From assembly GCA_022496805.1 (NCBI GenBank), contig CM040085.1, forward strand, positions 31,649,811-31,713,810: DNA of 64,000 nucleotides, in the 5' to 3' direction. Origin of the DNA: Pohlia nutans. Taxonomy: Eukaryota; Streptophyta; Bryopsida; Bryales; Mniaceae. The position numbers and the translations under genes are program-made. Shown piece by piece: positions 33,957-45,957 of the stretch. A model generated the notes under the pieces. The model was not told the DNA's origin. It did not search any database and saw only the letters and a program-made list of their open reading frames with translations. Numbering within the stretch: position 1 is the stretch's first letter; each line of letters opens with the position of its first letter.

Positions 33957-36900
33957 TTATTTGATGTTAATGTTGGTTTGGGGTAACAATAGCGAGGACG
34001 ATGGGTGCGAGGCGGCTCGCTTAACTGCCTCCAGGGCTTGAACAAGGTGAACCAGATATGGCTCTTGTTGCGATCCAATGATAAGTAGATCGACAAGTAA
34101 CCCCAATTCTTTGTTGAAGTCCGCATCTATTCGTCTGCACAACAAGGGTAAAACGTTGTCCGTGTATATATTCAGAGTGGGAACTGGCAGGACTGGTTGT
34201 GACTAGTGAGTCAGACAAAATTAGGAATAATTTCATCACCAATCCAAACATTGTCTACATACCCAACAGTATTCTTGAAATTTCTGTCATTTGCTGCTTG
34301 TCTAGCACGCCGAGGATCAAGTTTATCTCGTTTGCGGAATCTGCCACTGGATCTCTTCCTGGGAGAAGAAACCTCCCCACCAAAGGCAGATTGCAGTGAA
34401 ACCACTAAGCGGGGTGATTCCACATTGTATCCGTCGTCCTTCGTGAACAATGTCGGTATCAACCATTGGGTAGCTGTCGCATATTGAAGGCAAATACCTT
34501 TCAAGTTATCCACTTTCTGCAATCCACACAATGGACCTTTGATGATGAGAGGGTTTCGGTCTAGCAGACCAAAATACTTAAATCACCCAACCTTAGGATA
34601 CTGCATAGTTGATTGGTTTATGTAAGTGCAGATAGTTAGTTTGCTTTCACGAAGTACTTCAGCCGAATCTGACATGTTCCAGTAATCACACTCGCTAGCG
34701 GAAATGTGAAAACTCATTCTTCGCTAGCTTAATCTTCTGTCCAATTCTTAGTTTCAGATTGTTGGGTTCCAGTGTCTGACACTGTAGTAAAGAAGCTCAA
34801 TTTCTAGTTCTTTTTAACTGTTTTACTTAGCAAGATTGCTGTTAGAATGGTTGATTACCAGTTGCTGCTTCGGAGAACCAAAAATATTCATGTGTCTACC
34901 TTGAAAATTTTGGGCCAGAAGAACATGCATTGCTTCAGGCACTTATCCAAAAAGGCCCCATGCTGTTGCATAACCTGCCCTACCAGGCCCACACAAAAAT
35001 TAGAAGAATCGCATCACCAATAAACAAAAACACCAAAGTTTGAAGATACCCTTTCAAGCTAAGATTGGAAGTCGAATTACTCTGGATTGATTCGCACTAA
35101 AGCTATTCATCATCCAGTTACTCAAATCCCTGTACCTCGTCGACGCTATTTGAGCAGCACAAACTGTTGATAAAACTGTGCCAATTGGGTTCCAGCACCT
35201 GTACACACAAATTCCCACGTTATCGAATGCAACTGCACTTACGTAAATGTACTTCACGATACTTTTTGCATGTTTGAAAGCTACAATGATTCTATTCTCC
35301 TTGAACGATGTTTGCAGTAGAATATGTCGAGCTTCTTCATTTCAATATCGTTGCGGAGGGTTATGCGAAGCAGCATATGAATCTCTTATAGAAAAATAAC
35401 AAATCTATTTCCTGCCACAATTTTCCGCATAGTAATAATAATATATCAGAAAAAATTAGCACTTCGAAGAATTTATTGTAGGATTTTGGTTCTTGCGATT
35501 CAGTTCATTACCTCAAAAGTCATGTAATGTTCGAAGCTCTGTACAAAATGAAGCATACGTTGGCAAACTGCGTACGACCTAGAAATTGCTGTCCCCGTGA
35601 TATCAAACGGACGAGTAGCCAGCTGCCATGTAACAAGCATGGAAATATTTAAGACGTACTGACCCGATACAGGTTGACTGTAGATGACTTGTAAATATGC
35701 ACAAAGCATTCATATTTAGACCAGAATATTTTTGGACCAGCATTCAAAGAGACTTTAGCACTGTCTGTTAACCTTTTCGTATAAAAAGTGGCTCGGAAAC
35801 TGATATGGCAAACCTGATGGATCTGCCAGGCAGCACACAGCTGACGCCTTACGTGCTTGCAATGAAAAAGATGTCGAAATATGAGTTGATACTTGGTCAA
35901 AGCTCTCCTTGATAGCACCAATGACACCGGCCACCTAACCTTAATTAGGATTGCCACACCCAAACTCACCGCTTCAGGTATTCACAACTTCATAAAAATT
36001 CTACCTATGGTGCTACATACTCCCCAGAAAATACTCAGAGTTGATCTCAGTGCAAGATGTACTAACCTTGTAGTCCAAGACAAAAGTGTCTACCCCAGTT
36101 ATGCTCCCTGTTGCGCCTCCTAAGGCACTGCTGGTCTCTGCTTGTGTACTCCGAGTGGCTGGACCATTGTCGTTCTGCATGATTTTCTGTAGCTGCATCT
36201 GGAGTGATGATTTCTCCTGCAAGCGCTCGTGCAAGCGTCAGAGAAATAAGCTCTCAACAGAGGAATGCACAAGAGGGGAAGAAAAAATAAATAAATAAAC
36301 AGATTTAGACTATTTTCTGGATTTCGTCAGAATGATCTGATAGGTAAAACCTAGCTCAGATGCAAACAACTATGCGATCTATTTAGATGACAAAGAATGC
36401 TTCGTGCATGTTAGCAAGACATCTCTATCATGTACCTCGTTCAAATCAGTGCAAAAACGTAATAGCATGTCATTCCCTATAGAGTTAAATCTAAATTGTA
36501 CGTCGCAGATCTGGCACTGGAATTAATGAGCTCAAGAAAAGAGAGGTGGGTTTGACAAACAAGGATACAGATGTCATCCAATTATCTGATATGTAGTTGA
36601 AGAAATAGGTACAATGATGCACGTGAGGTCATCGTGGTAAGGTTCCGATGCTGCGACGGATGTCCTTAGAGCCAGCTCCAACAGTGACTGAAAACAAATT
36701 CCGAATGTGGTTCAGAAACATATGCATGAAGGAACTGCTTTGCAACAGCGTTGAATAGCAGATAACGTCTATATGTCTATACGGATTCATGTGTAAATTG
36801 TAAGGTATCATGTATTTCTTGAAGCAACTGTAAGCGAACGAACTAAATAATGGAACATCTGTCCAAAAAATATATATATATTTGGTATTTCACAAGAATG

Positions 36901-39900
36901 GAATAAAGGTTCCGTGAGATAACCTGAAGCCTCTCCTTTGACAAGGCTGCAGGTCGTTTTGCAAGTTCATCCTTGGCTGTATCCATGAAGATAACCAAGA
37001 AATCTCCCTGTATTTTACAATTGTATTAAACCAACTAGTTATACTAAGTGCAAGGGCAACAAACACCACAGAAAAGTATAGCCCTTAGTCGGTGATGGGC
37101 TGCAAACCAGAAAGGTGTACAGTAAAGTCAACACTGTATCAACCAAGAGCATCACATTATTGACTTAACTGGAACGGTTTCGATTTGGTGCTAGTGGCTA
37201 AAAAAATCTTGTAAAACATACCTTTTCAATGAAGAAGTAGTGTTTTACAGAGCGTAGCCTTCCCACCAGGTCAAACTACAGTCACAAACAAGGAACAAAG
37301 AAATTTCATCAACAAAGTAGAGGTAATGCATTCAACATCAGATTTTAACTAAGAAGTTCTAAGCCGCCATGCAGGAGGAGAAATCGTGTACATTCTTTGA
37401 AAGTGGCAATGGCTATTTGGTATAGAGCTCGGAAGAACATGCAATGCATACACAGGGTAATACTCGAAATGATATGTTCCCACTTAGCTGTGGATTCTAA
37501 ATTACAAAAAAAGAAATCAATTCCAAGAAATTTCTCCACTTGACAGAGCACAAGTGGGTAGGAGTGTAAGTAAAAGATCCAAATGAAAAATTTATTAAAA
37601 TAACTATATTCTTAATACTATGTTAATTCCAAGGGTTAAATAGTTACAACTGGTTCAGAATAATGTATTACCTTGTTTACAATAAGATCAAGAAGCTCTG
37701 CACTTGCATATCTGTGCGCAATGTTAATGCGTTCCAAATACGGCCTTTTCGACATAGGATTTGCTATCCTTACCTCATCCACTGAAGGACCCTGAAAAAT
37801 CAATGATTCAAAGCCAAAAAAATTAATATGGCAGAATGAATAGATTAACACTTGAAATTGTACAACAGGGATATTGGTCGCCATCTTGCCTCGAGTAATC
37901 AAATTACATATTTACCCCAAGCTGAAAAGTAACACACCTGTATACATTGGCCGCACTCACGGATTGCATTCAAATATTTCCCTGTGGTAAGAATGATTTC
38001 CGCAGAAGACGCTAAAAATTCTGGTATTTCCGGACACAAGCTGTACCGCTTCTGCCAATATGTTGCATTGTAGTCCTGACTCAAACTTTCCTGGATCATT
38101 TTGCAGCCTCTTGCAAGTTAACCATAAATATCTTGTTGAGCTGCTTCAAGAGGTACATATCACACTATTGCATAACTCTTCAGTAAGTTCTCCTTGTACT
38201 ACAAACTGAGTTAGAAACACGATAACATAGTCTCAGGCTATTCTGAGGAAAATAAATCATTCAAGAACGACTATATTGTTTCTTCCTCAGAAAACCGAAC
38301 AATACGCATCAATGCTTAAATTCAGTGTAATCGAACAGTGTTACCTTTTCCAATGTCATATTCTCCTCAATAAGGAACTCCCCATACGGATCATCAATAA
38401 CCCCTTCAAACACCCACCTGCCTTGTACATATCATTACCAAAAAAATTCTATAAACTCATTCGACTAAAACAAATAGCAATGTAGTCATATTGACACAGG
38501 CTTTGTGGGTGCAAGAACAATACAAGATTTGCAAATCTAAAGATATAAACAAAACCTGAAGCCAGGCTTTCATTCGCCTTGATTTAAATTGTGATTCTTT
38601 TCTCTCAATTAGGAGGAAATTCTCCAAGAAAATAGTTCGCCTGACTACAGATAACTAAAAAACCTGTCAAATTCTCAAGTGAATAATGTAAGCGAAGAAC
38701 AAAGACTTCAGGGGAGAGTACGTGTCATGCTGTTGAGACATTCTCAAGATTGTCAATTTTTCAGCAAGTTGAAAAAGAGGATTTATTCATACCTCTCTAA
38801 AATTCTAAAATACGGAGAACTTGCAGCATGCGTAAGCTTTTGAAGTAATGCCCTGACAGCACTGTCCCCAGCCATGGCTGTCGCCTGTTACAATACAGAA
38901 CTTATATTAGACTAATAACACATCTTCCTTGCCATCTTTCTCAATGCTATGACCATGAAGCCTATAACGAAAATCTTTTCATTGGAAGCATATAATCCGG
39001 AAACAGTTGATTGCCAATGACATGTACCGAGTGTCTTTCACGCTTGGTAGCCGGTACCAGTTTGACATAATCCGAAGCATAAGTTGCTACTTTTAACGTT
39101 TTTGGTATGCACGCCTCACAGCCGCTAGACTTAGTTTTCCTCAATATCCTGAGTACTTTTCAAGCGCTAACAGACTCGGTTGAAAACTTACCTGATTGTG
39201 AAGCAAGTTCAATAAAGCAGCACCAGACGCACCCTGCATTGATGCTGTTTGCAATACTGTGGAAAGGCAGTGCATCGCTCCTATCATTGGCTGAATGTGA
39301 ACAAAAATACGTGTGCACACGTCAGTAGCATGATGAACGAATATATTGTAAGTCACTACGGTTTATCGTAAACACATCTAGTTTCCAGGAAAGGTCTAGG
39401 AGGAAGAGTTACCTGGACAAAAAACCACAAACCCGGCAAGGACAACCGCCCTAATCGGAACTGGTGCTCAAGCTGTGCAACCATGGCATGATAATCCTGC
39501 AGGCACGGTAGTCAAGACCATTGAATGAACTTCATATATCGGACTCAAATTAAGGAACAAATCGTGATCATACATTGCAGACAACAGGAAACAACTGGCA
39601 TCGGTCTCCTCCGTTTGATGTAATCAAGATCTGGCCAGTACCTAAATGTAAACAGCTGTCACCATATTAGTATGTGATTTCGACGCCAAGTGTTTCTTAA
39701 AGAGAAGATCTTAAGCATGTACTCACCTGAAGAATAGCTCTTAAACCAGATGCAAACGCATGATTTGTCAAACCATGCTTGAAGTGTGATCTCGCTTCAA
39801 CAAATTGGCTCACAACCATGTAATTCTCACATATCGGAAGGACCCGATTTGCAAGCTCCTGCAATCCAGTATTATTGAGTGCTTTTCAGTCATCTCCTTG

Positions 39901-41545
39901 AGAAGTAGGCGAATGCCCTCCAAATGGAAAGTAAAGCAAAGTGTAGAAAATTTTGTCGCCGTACATGTAAAGAGCTGTTCAATTTTGAATCCACGTAGAA
40001 AACGAAGGAAAAGTCATGACGCCGACCCTTTCGCACACGCACATAGTTGCCATCGATCCCCACCATGGCAGCCAACAACTCGTCCACAATGATAAGTTCC
40101 TGAGAATATAGATTTGGCTCAATTACACGTACATAATCATGATTGCTGTAAGGATGGAAGGAGCCTGGTTGTGCATCAAGAATATTTGTGACCAGCCACA
40201 AAACTACCAATGCAGCTCTTATAGAACTTGTCTCAAGAAAATTGAACTAATAGTTTATTATGGGAGTGTGTTGAGCTTCAACAGCTGTACAGAATTTCAC
40301 CAAATAAAACATGCACCAATCCCTGAGAAGCTGCAAGAAGCAAATTACTCAAACCCGTTATTTCGAATGCTTCACACAGTCAACAGTACCTGAACAGATG
40401 GACAATATGCATCGAGCTGATGAACATTCTCCATCTTTCTGCGTGAGAAGATCGAGTCGTAAGGAGCGGTAATAATTTATGAATAATTTATTCTAAATAT
40501 CTGAACACGTGGTCTGAGCATTTTCACTCAGGTGATTATCCAAATTCAAAAAGAGAAGATAGCGTGAAGAGATCAGAAACTTACTTCCCAGTTACATGCT
40601 TCTTTGAGCATGAAGACGTACATATATCATTATCCTGGAATGTGTATACGACCAAAACAATATCAGTCATAGACCAATAAGCAGCAACTAACGAGTGCTG
40701 TTCATCGCAGCTAGTAACAATAACAGAGTGCAGCAAGCATTTAAGACATCGAAGACCCCATTAATAATAGCCAACTACAGTATATAGATTTAACTATTCT
40801 GAAAATGTGAGATCCAGTAGAATTCTGTACCAGAAAAATGTGACGGCCTGTCAGATACGGCCTCTCAAAATTCCACCTGGGAGTTTCTGGATTCGGAACA
40901 CCGGAATGGCTCTCCAAGTCCTCTAAATGAACAATAAAGTACAAATAATGTAAAACTCGGGTCACAAAATTTAGGTTACTACAATAGAATCAGGATGCAC
41001 ACTCTTAACTCCATTCTCGTCAAACCCCATTCACCCTTCCTTTAAAGATTAAAAAGTATGTTCTCTAGTAAATTCTTTAATTTCACTGTCTACTTAGAAA
41101 GAACAATCATAAGGCAGTACCTACAGATATTTATTAAAAAAAACATACACAAAAATTCTTACATAAGAAGAATTTCAACTGCCCTTACAGTTTCTTGGTA
41201 TTTTGTCTTTTCTCCTAAGGGACTTCGGCTGTGTCTTGCTCTAAGTTTCACGGGATATCACGGCTCTAAGTTTCTTACTTCAACTTAACACACGTCTAGA
41301 AACTGCTAACGAGGAATTAATGCTCAACTGATTTTAATGTGGTGGACATCGTTTGTATTACATGTGAAATATAACAAATGAAGAAGTAAAGGAGACAATT
41401 ACGTTGGATGACGGAGAAACTTACTTTTCTTAACGGAAGCCTCAGATTCCACAATTTGTGACTGCTCGTCACCAACGCGTGGCCCCTCCGTCTGCTGCGC
41501 ACTATCCACATAGTGATAGTTTTCCACTTCGCTTATGGTAAGTGG
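33957..41545 (-). CDS. GCP2: Gamma-tubulin complex component 2 (GCP2/Spc97)
   Basis: Subunit of the gamma-tubulin complex that nucleates microtubules. Twenty-two phase-consistent exons give 789 residues to the stop: 41545-41425, 40922-40831, 40634-40585, 40438-40390, 40099-39965, 39858-39727, 39496-39413, 39290-39192, 38884-38793, 38417-38345, 38090-37938, 37791-37672, 37275-37222, 37007-36924, 36687-36613, 36216-36067, 35939-35814, 35622-35512, 35198-35136, 34974-34900, 34516-34263, 34134-33957. Plant GCP2 landmarks are TPRWNFERPYLTGR, ELIIVDELLAAMVGIDG, LEHQFRLGRLSLPGLWFF, IDDPYGEFLIEEN, ILTTGKYLNAIRECG, KYQLIFRHLFHCKHV, VLEPNWHSF and QYATATQWLI. The frame is open upstream to about 41731 and further 5' exons are possible, so the start is unresolved. 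Confidence 0.93.
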
Positions 41546-44500
41546 CTGCAATATATAATCAGGAAAAAATGAGTCTGAGTTAAATTCCCCTTTCATGAAT
41601 GCAGTTGGCGTGAAGTTGCTACATGTCTTCACATGGCATAATTTGATTATATGACGTCTTTGTTTAATCCGTAACGCCCACAGACTTCTCCACTGCGTCG
41701 ACGGAAATTTCCTATTTGTCGGCCTCTCCACTTATTGAGCAATAATGTGAGGTCGAGTGTCATATGTTCCTAGATGTTTACGTGTGGTAACTATTGCCAC
41801 CAGCAGTGAACATTACATCAGAAACAACCACAGGCTCATCCTCCTTATTCCTCAGCAGTAACATCCAACAACACAATCTGAAAAGAACCTACACGCACGA
41901 TTTGATCTAGCTTTTGTGAATCGCATCCTCCATCTTGTTAGGCCACAAACATATATTTATATATAGCTACGGGATATATCAATGCTGTGGATGAAAGACC
42001 TTGGAGAAAGGACCGCTGGAGTCTGAGTCTTCGTCAAGCTCCAAGGGGAGGATGTCTGGGTAGTAGCCATCGTCAGAATCGTGTAGTTCCGTCATCATGC
42101 CACAGTTGTCAAAATCCACTTATCGACCTTCTTTTATTGTCCTCGTTCCTTCAAAAGAACCTGCGAGGACAACACAGATTAAATATCAACGTAATGATCA
42201 GCTTCAAAATCATAAAGCTAGGTGTCATAGAACTACCCCTGCGTAATCTCCCACTCTTCAGTTGGCCAAATGTGTTTCATACAATGTCCGAGACGACTAG
42301 AACTCTGAAAGCCTTAGAAACTAAGCCAAACAAATGTCTTCATTGAATGTGCTGATAAAATTGCAATTGAAGCACTACTCAATATGTTTAAACCCTACTA
42401 AGCAAACTCTCTGTTGCCGTTCGTTCTAGCTCGCTCTAAACTGCACGGTCTTCCTACGAATTCCAAAACTAATTCCCTAAAGATTCAAACAAGCATCGTG
42501 CCGTCTTAGTGCATAAAAAATCGAGCTACATACGGTACTCATGTCGCACGTGACGATTTCCCCCTCTGAGCTTCTCTCGCATAACATGGTTCCAGCACCC
42601 ACTTCTGTTTGGGTATAAACTCCTCCCGATGGCACAGTCGCCCAAGTTCCGCATCAATTTCCATATAATTCAACCACTCCAAAACTCTTGCGCTCCCAGT
42701 TTGCAGCCACAACACACTCACTCACACTTTCAACCTGGTTTGCCGTCTTAATGCCGCTAAAAATCTGTTGATCTATTTGAAGTGTAACTACCAAAATCTC
42801 CTCACCCATCAAGTGATTTGTACATGTACGCTGAACGGTTGATGGCATCTGCTGCAGTGAGAAAAAGACACAAAATCATAAACCTAGATCTTGTCAATTT
42901 TTTCCAGAATCGTAGTACTTGACCATGTACTATCTCCTATAACCTAAGTTCCTATTAAACATCTCCCTATCCATCCAGGCAAACACCACTAACCTTCCAA
43001 CGATTTGAGCACGCTTCGCTTGACGCCACAGAAAATCAAATGCAGGATCAAAATGTAGAGTCAGACTCTTCTCTCATAGCAAATGCCTAACCTAGAAGCT
43101 ACTGCGCAGCATGGATGGCCTGTGCATCAGAGTGAACCGATCGACGGATTGCAGTCACATAAAGTTAATGTAGACCTACCAATTAAACGGATTAATGGCA
43201 TTGGCCGTAGCCTCACACCATCGTTCCAACAACGCCTGTGGGACGAAATAGGATCAGTATAAAGATGTGTATGCGATCGTTAAAACTTAGGGCGTCTCCC
43301 AGAAACAGCTGCTCGACTCCTACATGTGTATATCTTTGATTCGCCGCAGTTCACAACTAGTAGGGGAGAACATCACAACAGAGGAGCTCCCAGTCTAACA
43401 TAAAGTGTTCGACGAATTAGACGGCCAATTAAGGAAGAATGCTGCAATTGTAAGTCAATCCATTTACAGTGAAAATATGCTAACAGAGCAGCGATTCTTA
43501 ACCGGAAATTCTGACTCCCTGTTCTAGAGAAATAAGCATTAAATCATGCGCAATGGAGTTTCATAAAAGCATAGGATGTGAATTAACCTAAAGTTCCAAA
43601 CTAAACATGAATGTTGGTGATCCTTCAAAACATCGAATCACCGAACACTCCTCTTCGAAGAGAATGTAAAATGGGATCCCGTGCATAGGAACGGAACTTA
43701 ACAAGAAACTTAAATAAAATGCCGCCGAAGATGGAATGAGAATGATCAACTCAACAAAAGCACAAACATCATGCAGCAGTCTTCATATCATCCACGATTT
43801 CTTTGTCTCGAATGAACGAGTGAGGAACAGATCAAATGGTATACTAATACTACGTCACCAACCTCAGCCTCTATCAGAACACAATTGCCAGAAATTCCAC
43901 AAGAAATTGAAAACGGCTCCAAAGTTTGCGCTCACAACGACAATGAAACGACGCTGGCTGTACAGTAAATCCCACGGAAGCCTTATAATAGCAAGGAAGC
44001 AGGCAACCGATCCAAATTAAGTATACTCAGCTTGAAACTGCACCAATCATCCACAAGCCAAATTCGCGAAGATCGCATTCACGAATAAGCCACAAACAAT
44101 AACACGCACCTAACCGTCGCTTCCGAATCAACCCGGCCACCAAATTGCGCGCGATCCTTCACCGATTTCGCAAAGAAGCGGCATAAATGAACGGAGAAAC
44201 TGCAGGTGATGCATCCGGCGCAACTGGCCAGCAATCATGCGGCGCACTCAGAGAGAATCGAAGGATTCGAAGCCGTCTACTTCTTACCCCTGGCCGCTCA
44301 CTTGCTACAGAGCCATCCCATGACGAGGAAGCCTGCACCTGTCAGACGTCGAATTGGTCGCTACCAACTGCTGGTCGGATCTTTCCTTGCGAAATCCATA
44401 GCCGGCCCCGCCGTCCTCCATCGCCGTCCTCCATCGCCGTCCTCCAACGCCCAATGGACGCTCCATTTCCTTGCACTGTACCAGCTCTAACGTGCGCTGT

Positions 44501-45045
44501 GACAGCTTTCCTACCGCTGGTCGACCTCGTGTTTGGAAAGATCGTCTCTATGATTGCGTTGCCGTCCTCGAGTCCCTGAGAACGGGCCGGCAGCTACAGT
44601 GAACTCGTCGTGTGAATCAATCGGGAATCAATTCTGTTTCGATTCCGTTACACTATCCCTTATGGTGCTGTAAGAGCCTGCAACACAACTTTGTATCAAA
44701 ATACAGTTTGGAAGTACCGTTACTGTTACACAGCGCAGCAGCCGGCCGGCATTCCCAGAGGGTGACCACTGGAAGCTCAACCAGCCATGAAGACGAAGTC
44801 CACGGGACCAGTCCCGAGCTCTGCAGTTTAATTTCGCTCTTAGCAACCGCGTTTGTAACGCTTTGTCCTTGGTTAAAATTCGATTTCTATTGCATTTTCT
44901 GCTGGCAACGCCGAAATTCGACTACGAATAGAGAATGCATAAATTGCAAATGCTGGTTGATTGGAGTTGTTGCTCCTTACACGACATTGTCGAGGATTCG
45001 CATGTTCTTTCTCTGTGATACATTCAATGAAATCAGACATTGCAG
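41546..45045. other. 5' region of GCP2 and divergent intergenic DNA
   Basis: An in-frame ATG at 41731 and others allow the first GCP2 exon to start here. Acidic minus-strand stretches such as ELHDSDDGYYPDILPLELDE (about 42000-42110) may be 5' exonic or chance. At 42539-42848 open minus-strand frames exist with no family match. GCP2 and the armadillo gene are divergent, so this region should contain both promoters. A short 13-bp repeat (GCCGTCCTCCATC) occurs near 44410-44450. Confidence 0.4.
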
Positions 45046-45957
45046 ACAGAATGAATTAGTTACACTCATATAATTCCATGGAGAAATTCGGCATTGCCTC
45101 GACATGATCACGACGATTATTCAAATTTCCTTGACTTAGTTAATGGAAAACAGAATATTCCCGTGCTCAGAATATTTTCTATCGCGTTTTTGATCGTCTT
45201 ACATTGCGTTTTTTCGATTCTATTTTCTCGACACTGCATTTTAAAGACTATGTTTTTAAGCTGCAAGTACACATACAAAGATTGAATTAAAAGCGTTCAA
45301 ATAAGCTGCAAGTACACATACAAAGATTGGAAAAAAAAAAAAAAAACGTTCAAATTATTGCTGATTTAGGAACCGAAGAACGAGAGTACTCCGTTTTTTC
45401 CGCTTCTTGAAATCACCGAACCCTAATGCTTCCACAGAGCATCGAAATTGAAAGCGGTCATAGACTCGAGCAGAGACGAATTTGCTATACTGCAAGTGAA
45501 TCGACTAACTCTCGAGTAAAACATGCCGAAGGAGCTGTCAACAGAATGAATTAGCTACACTCATATAATTCCATGGAGATATTCGGCATTGCCTCGACAT
45601 GATCACGACGATTATTCAAACTTCTTGACTTAGTTAATGGAAAACATAATATTCCCGTTCTCACAATTTTTCTATCGCGTTTTTCGGTTCTGTTTTGCAT
45701 TTTAAAGACTACGTTCTTAAGCTGAAAGTACACATATACACAAAGATTGAAAAAATAAATTAAAATCGTTCAAATTAATGCTAATTTAGGAACCAAAGAA
45801 CGAGAGTATTCCGTTTTGTTCCGCTTCTTGAAACTACATTGAATCACCGAACCCTAACGCCTCCACAGAGCATCGAAATTGAAAGCGGTCATCGACTCGA
45901 AATTTGATATACCTCGAAAAGAATTAAAACATCATGGTGAAGGAGCTGTCGAAGTAC
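45046..45957 (+). repeat. Tandem duplication of the armadillo-gene 5' region
   Basis: Two direct copies of about 495 bp start at 45046 and 45541, both with ACAGAATGAATTAG. Shared landmarks include TAATTCCATGGAGA, CGGCATTGCCTCGACATGAT, CGAACCCTAA and AGCATCGAAATTGAAAGCGG. Unit 2 leads into the real start codon at 45934. Unit 1 carries the matching start, ATGCCGAAGGAGCTGTC at 45523, but breaks into the next unit after six codons and stops at 45547-45549 (MPKELSTE). Unit 1 also has a smaller tandem of about 42 bp (AGCTGCAAGTACACATACAA) near 45258-45340. The result is a duplicated promoter or 5' UTR with a decoy short frame. Confidence 0.92.
45523..45549 (+). CDS. Decoy short ORF MPKELSTE in duplicated 5' region
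   Basis: A nine-codon frame that copies the first codons of the downstream gene (MVKELSK), left over from the tandem duplication. If transcription starts upstream of it, it would act as an upstream ORF. No independent function is implied. Confidence 0.5.
   Translation: MPKELSTE

Noticed and set aside
39580..39650. An additional GCP2 exon
   Set aside because: The exons on either side (39858-39727 and 39496-39413) join in phase and match contiguous GCP2 sequence, so this stretch is intron.
44187..44579. A 130-codon plus-strand gene between GCP2 and the armadillo gene
   Set aside because: Composition driven by short repeats and GC-rich tracts; no domain recognised and it overlaps another open frame.
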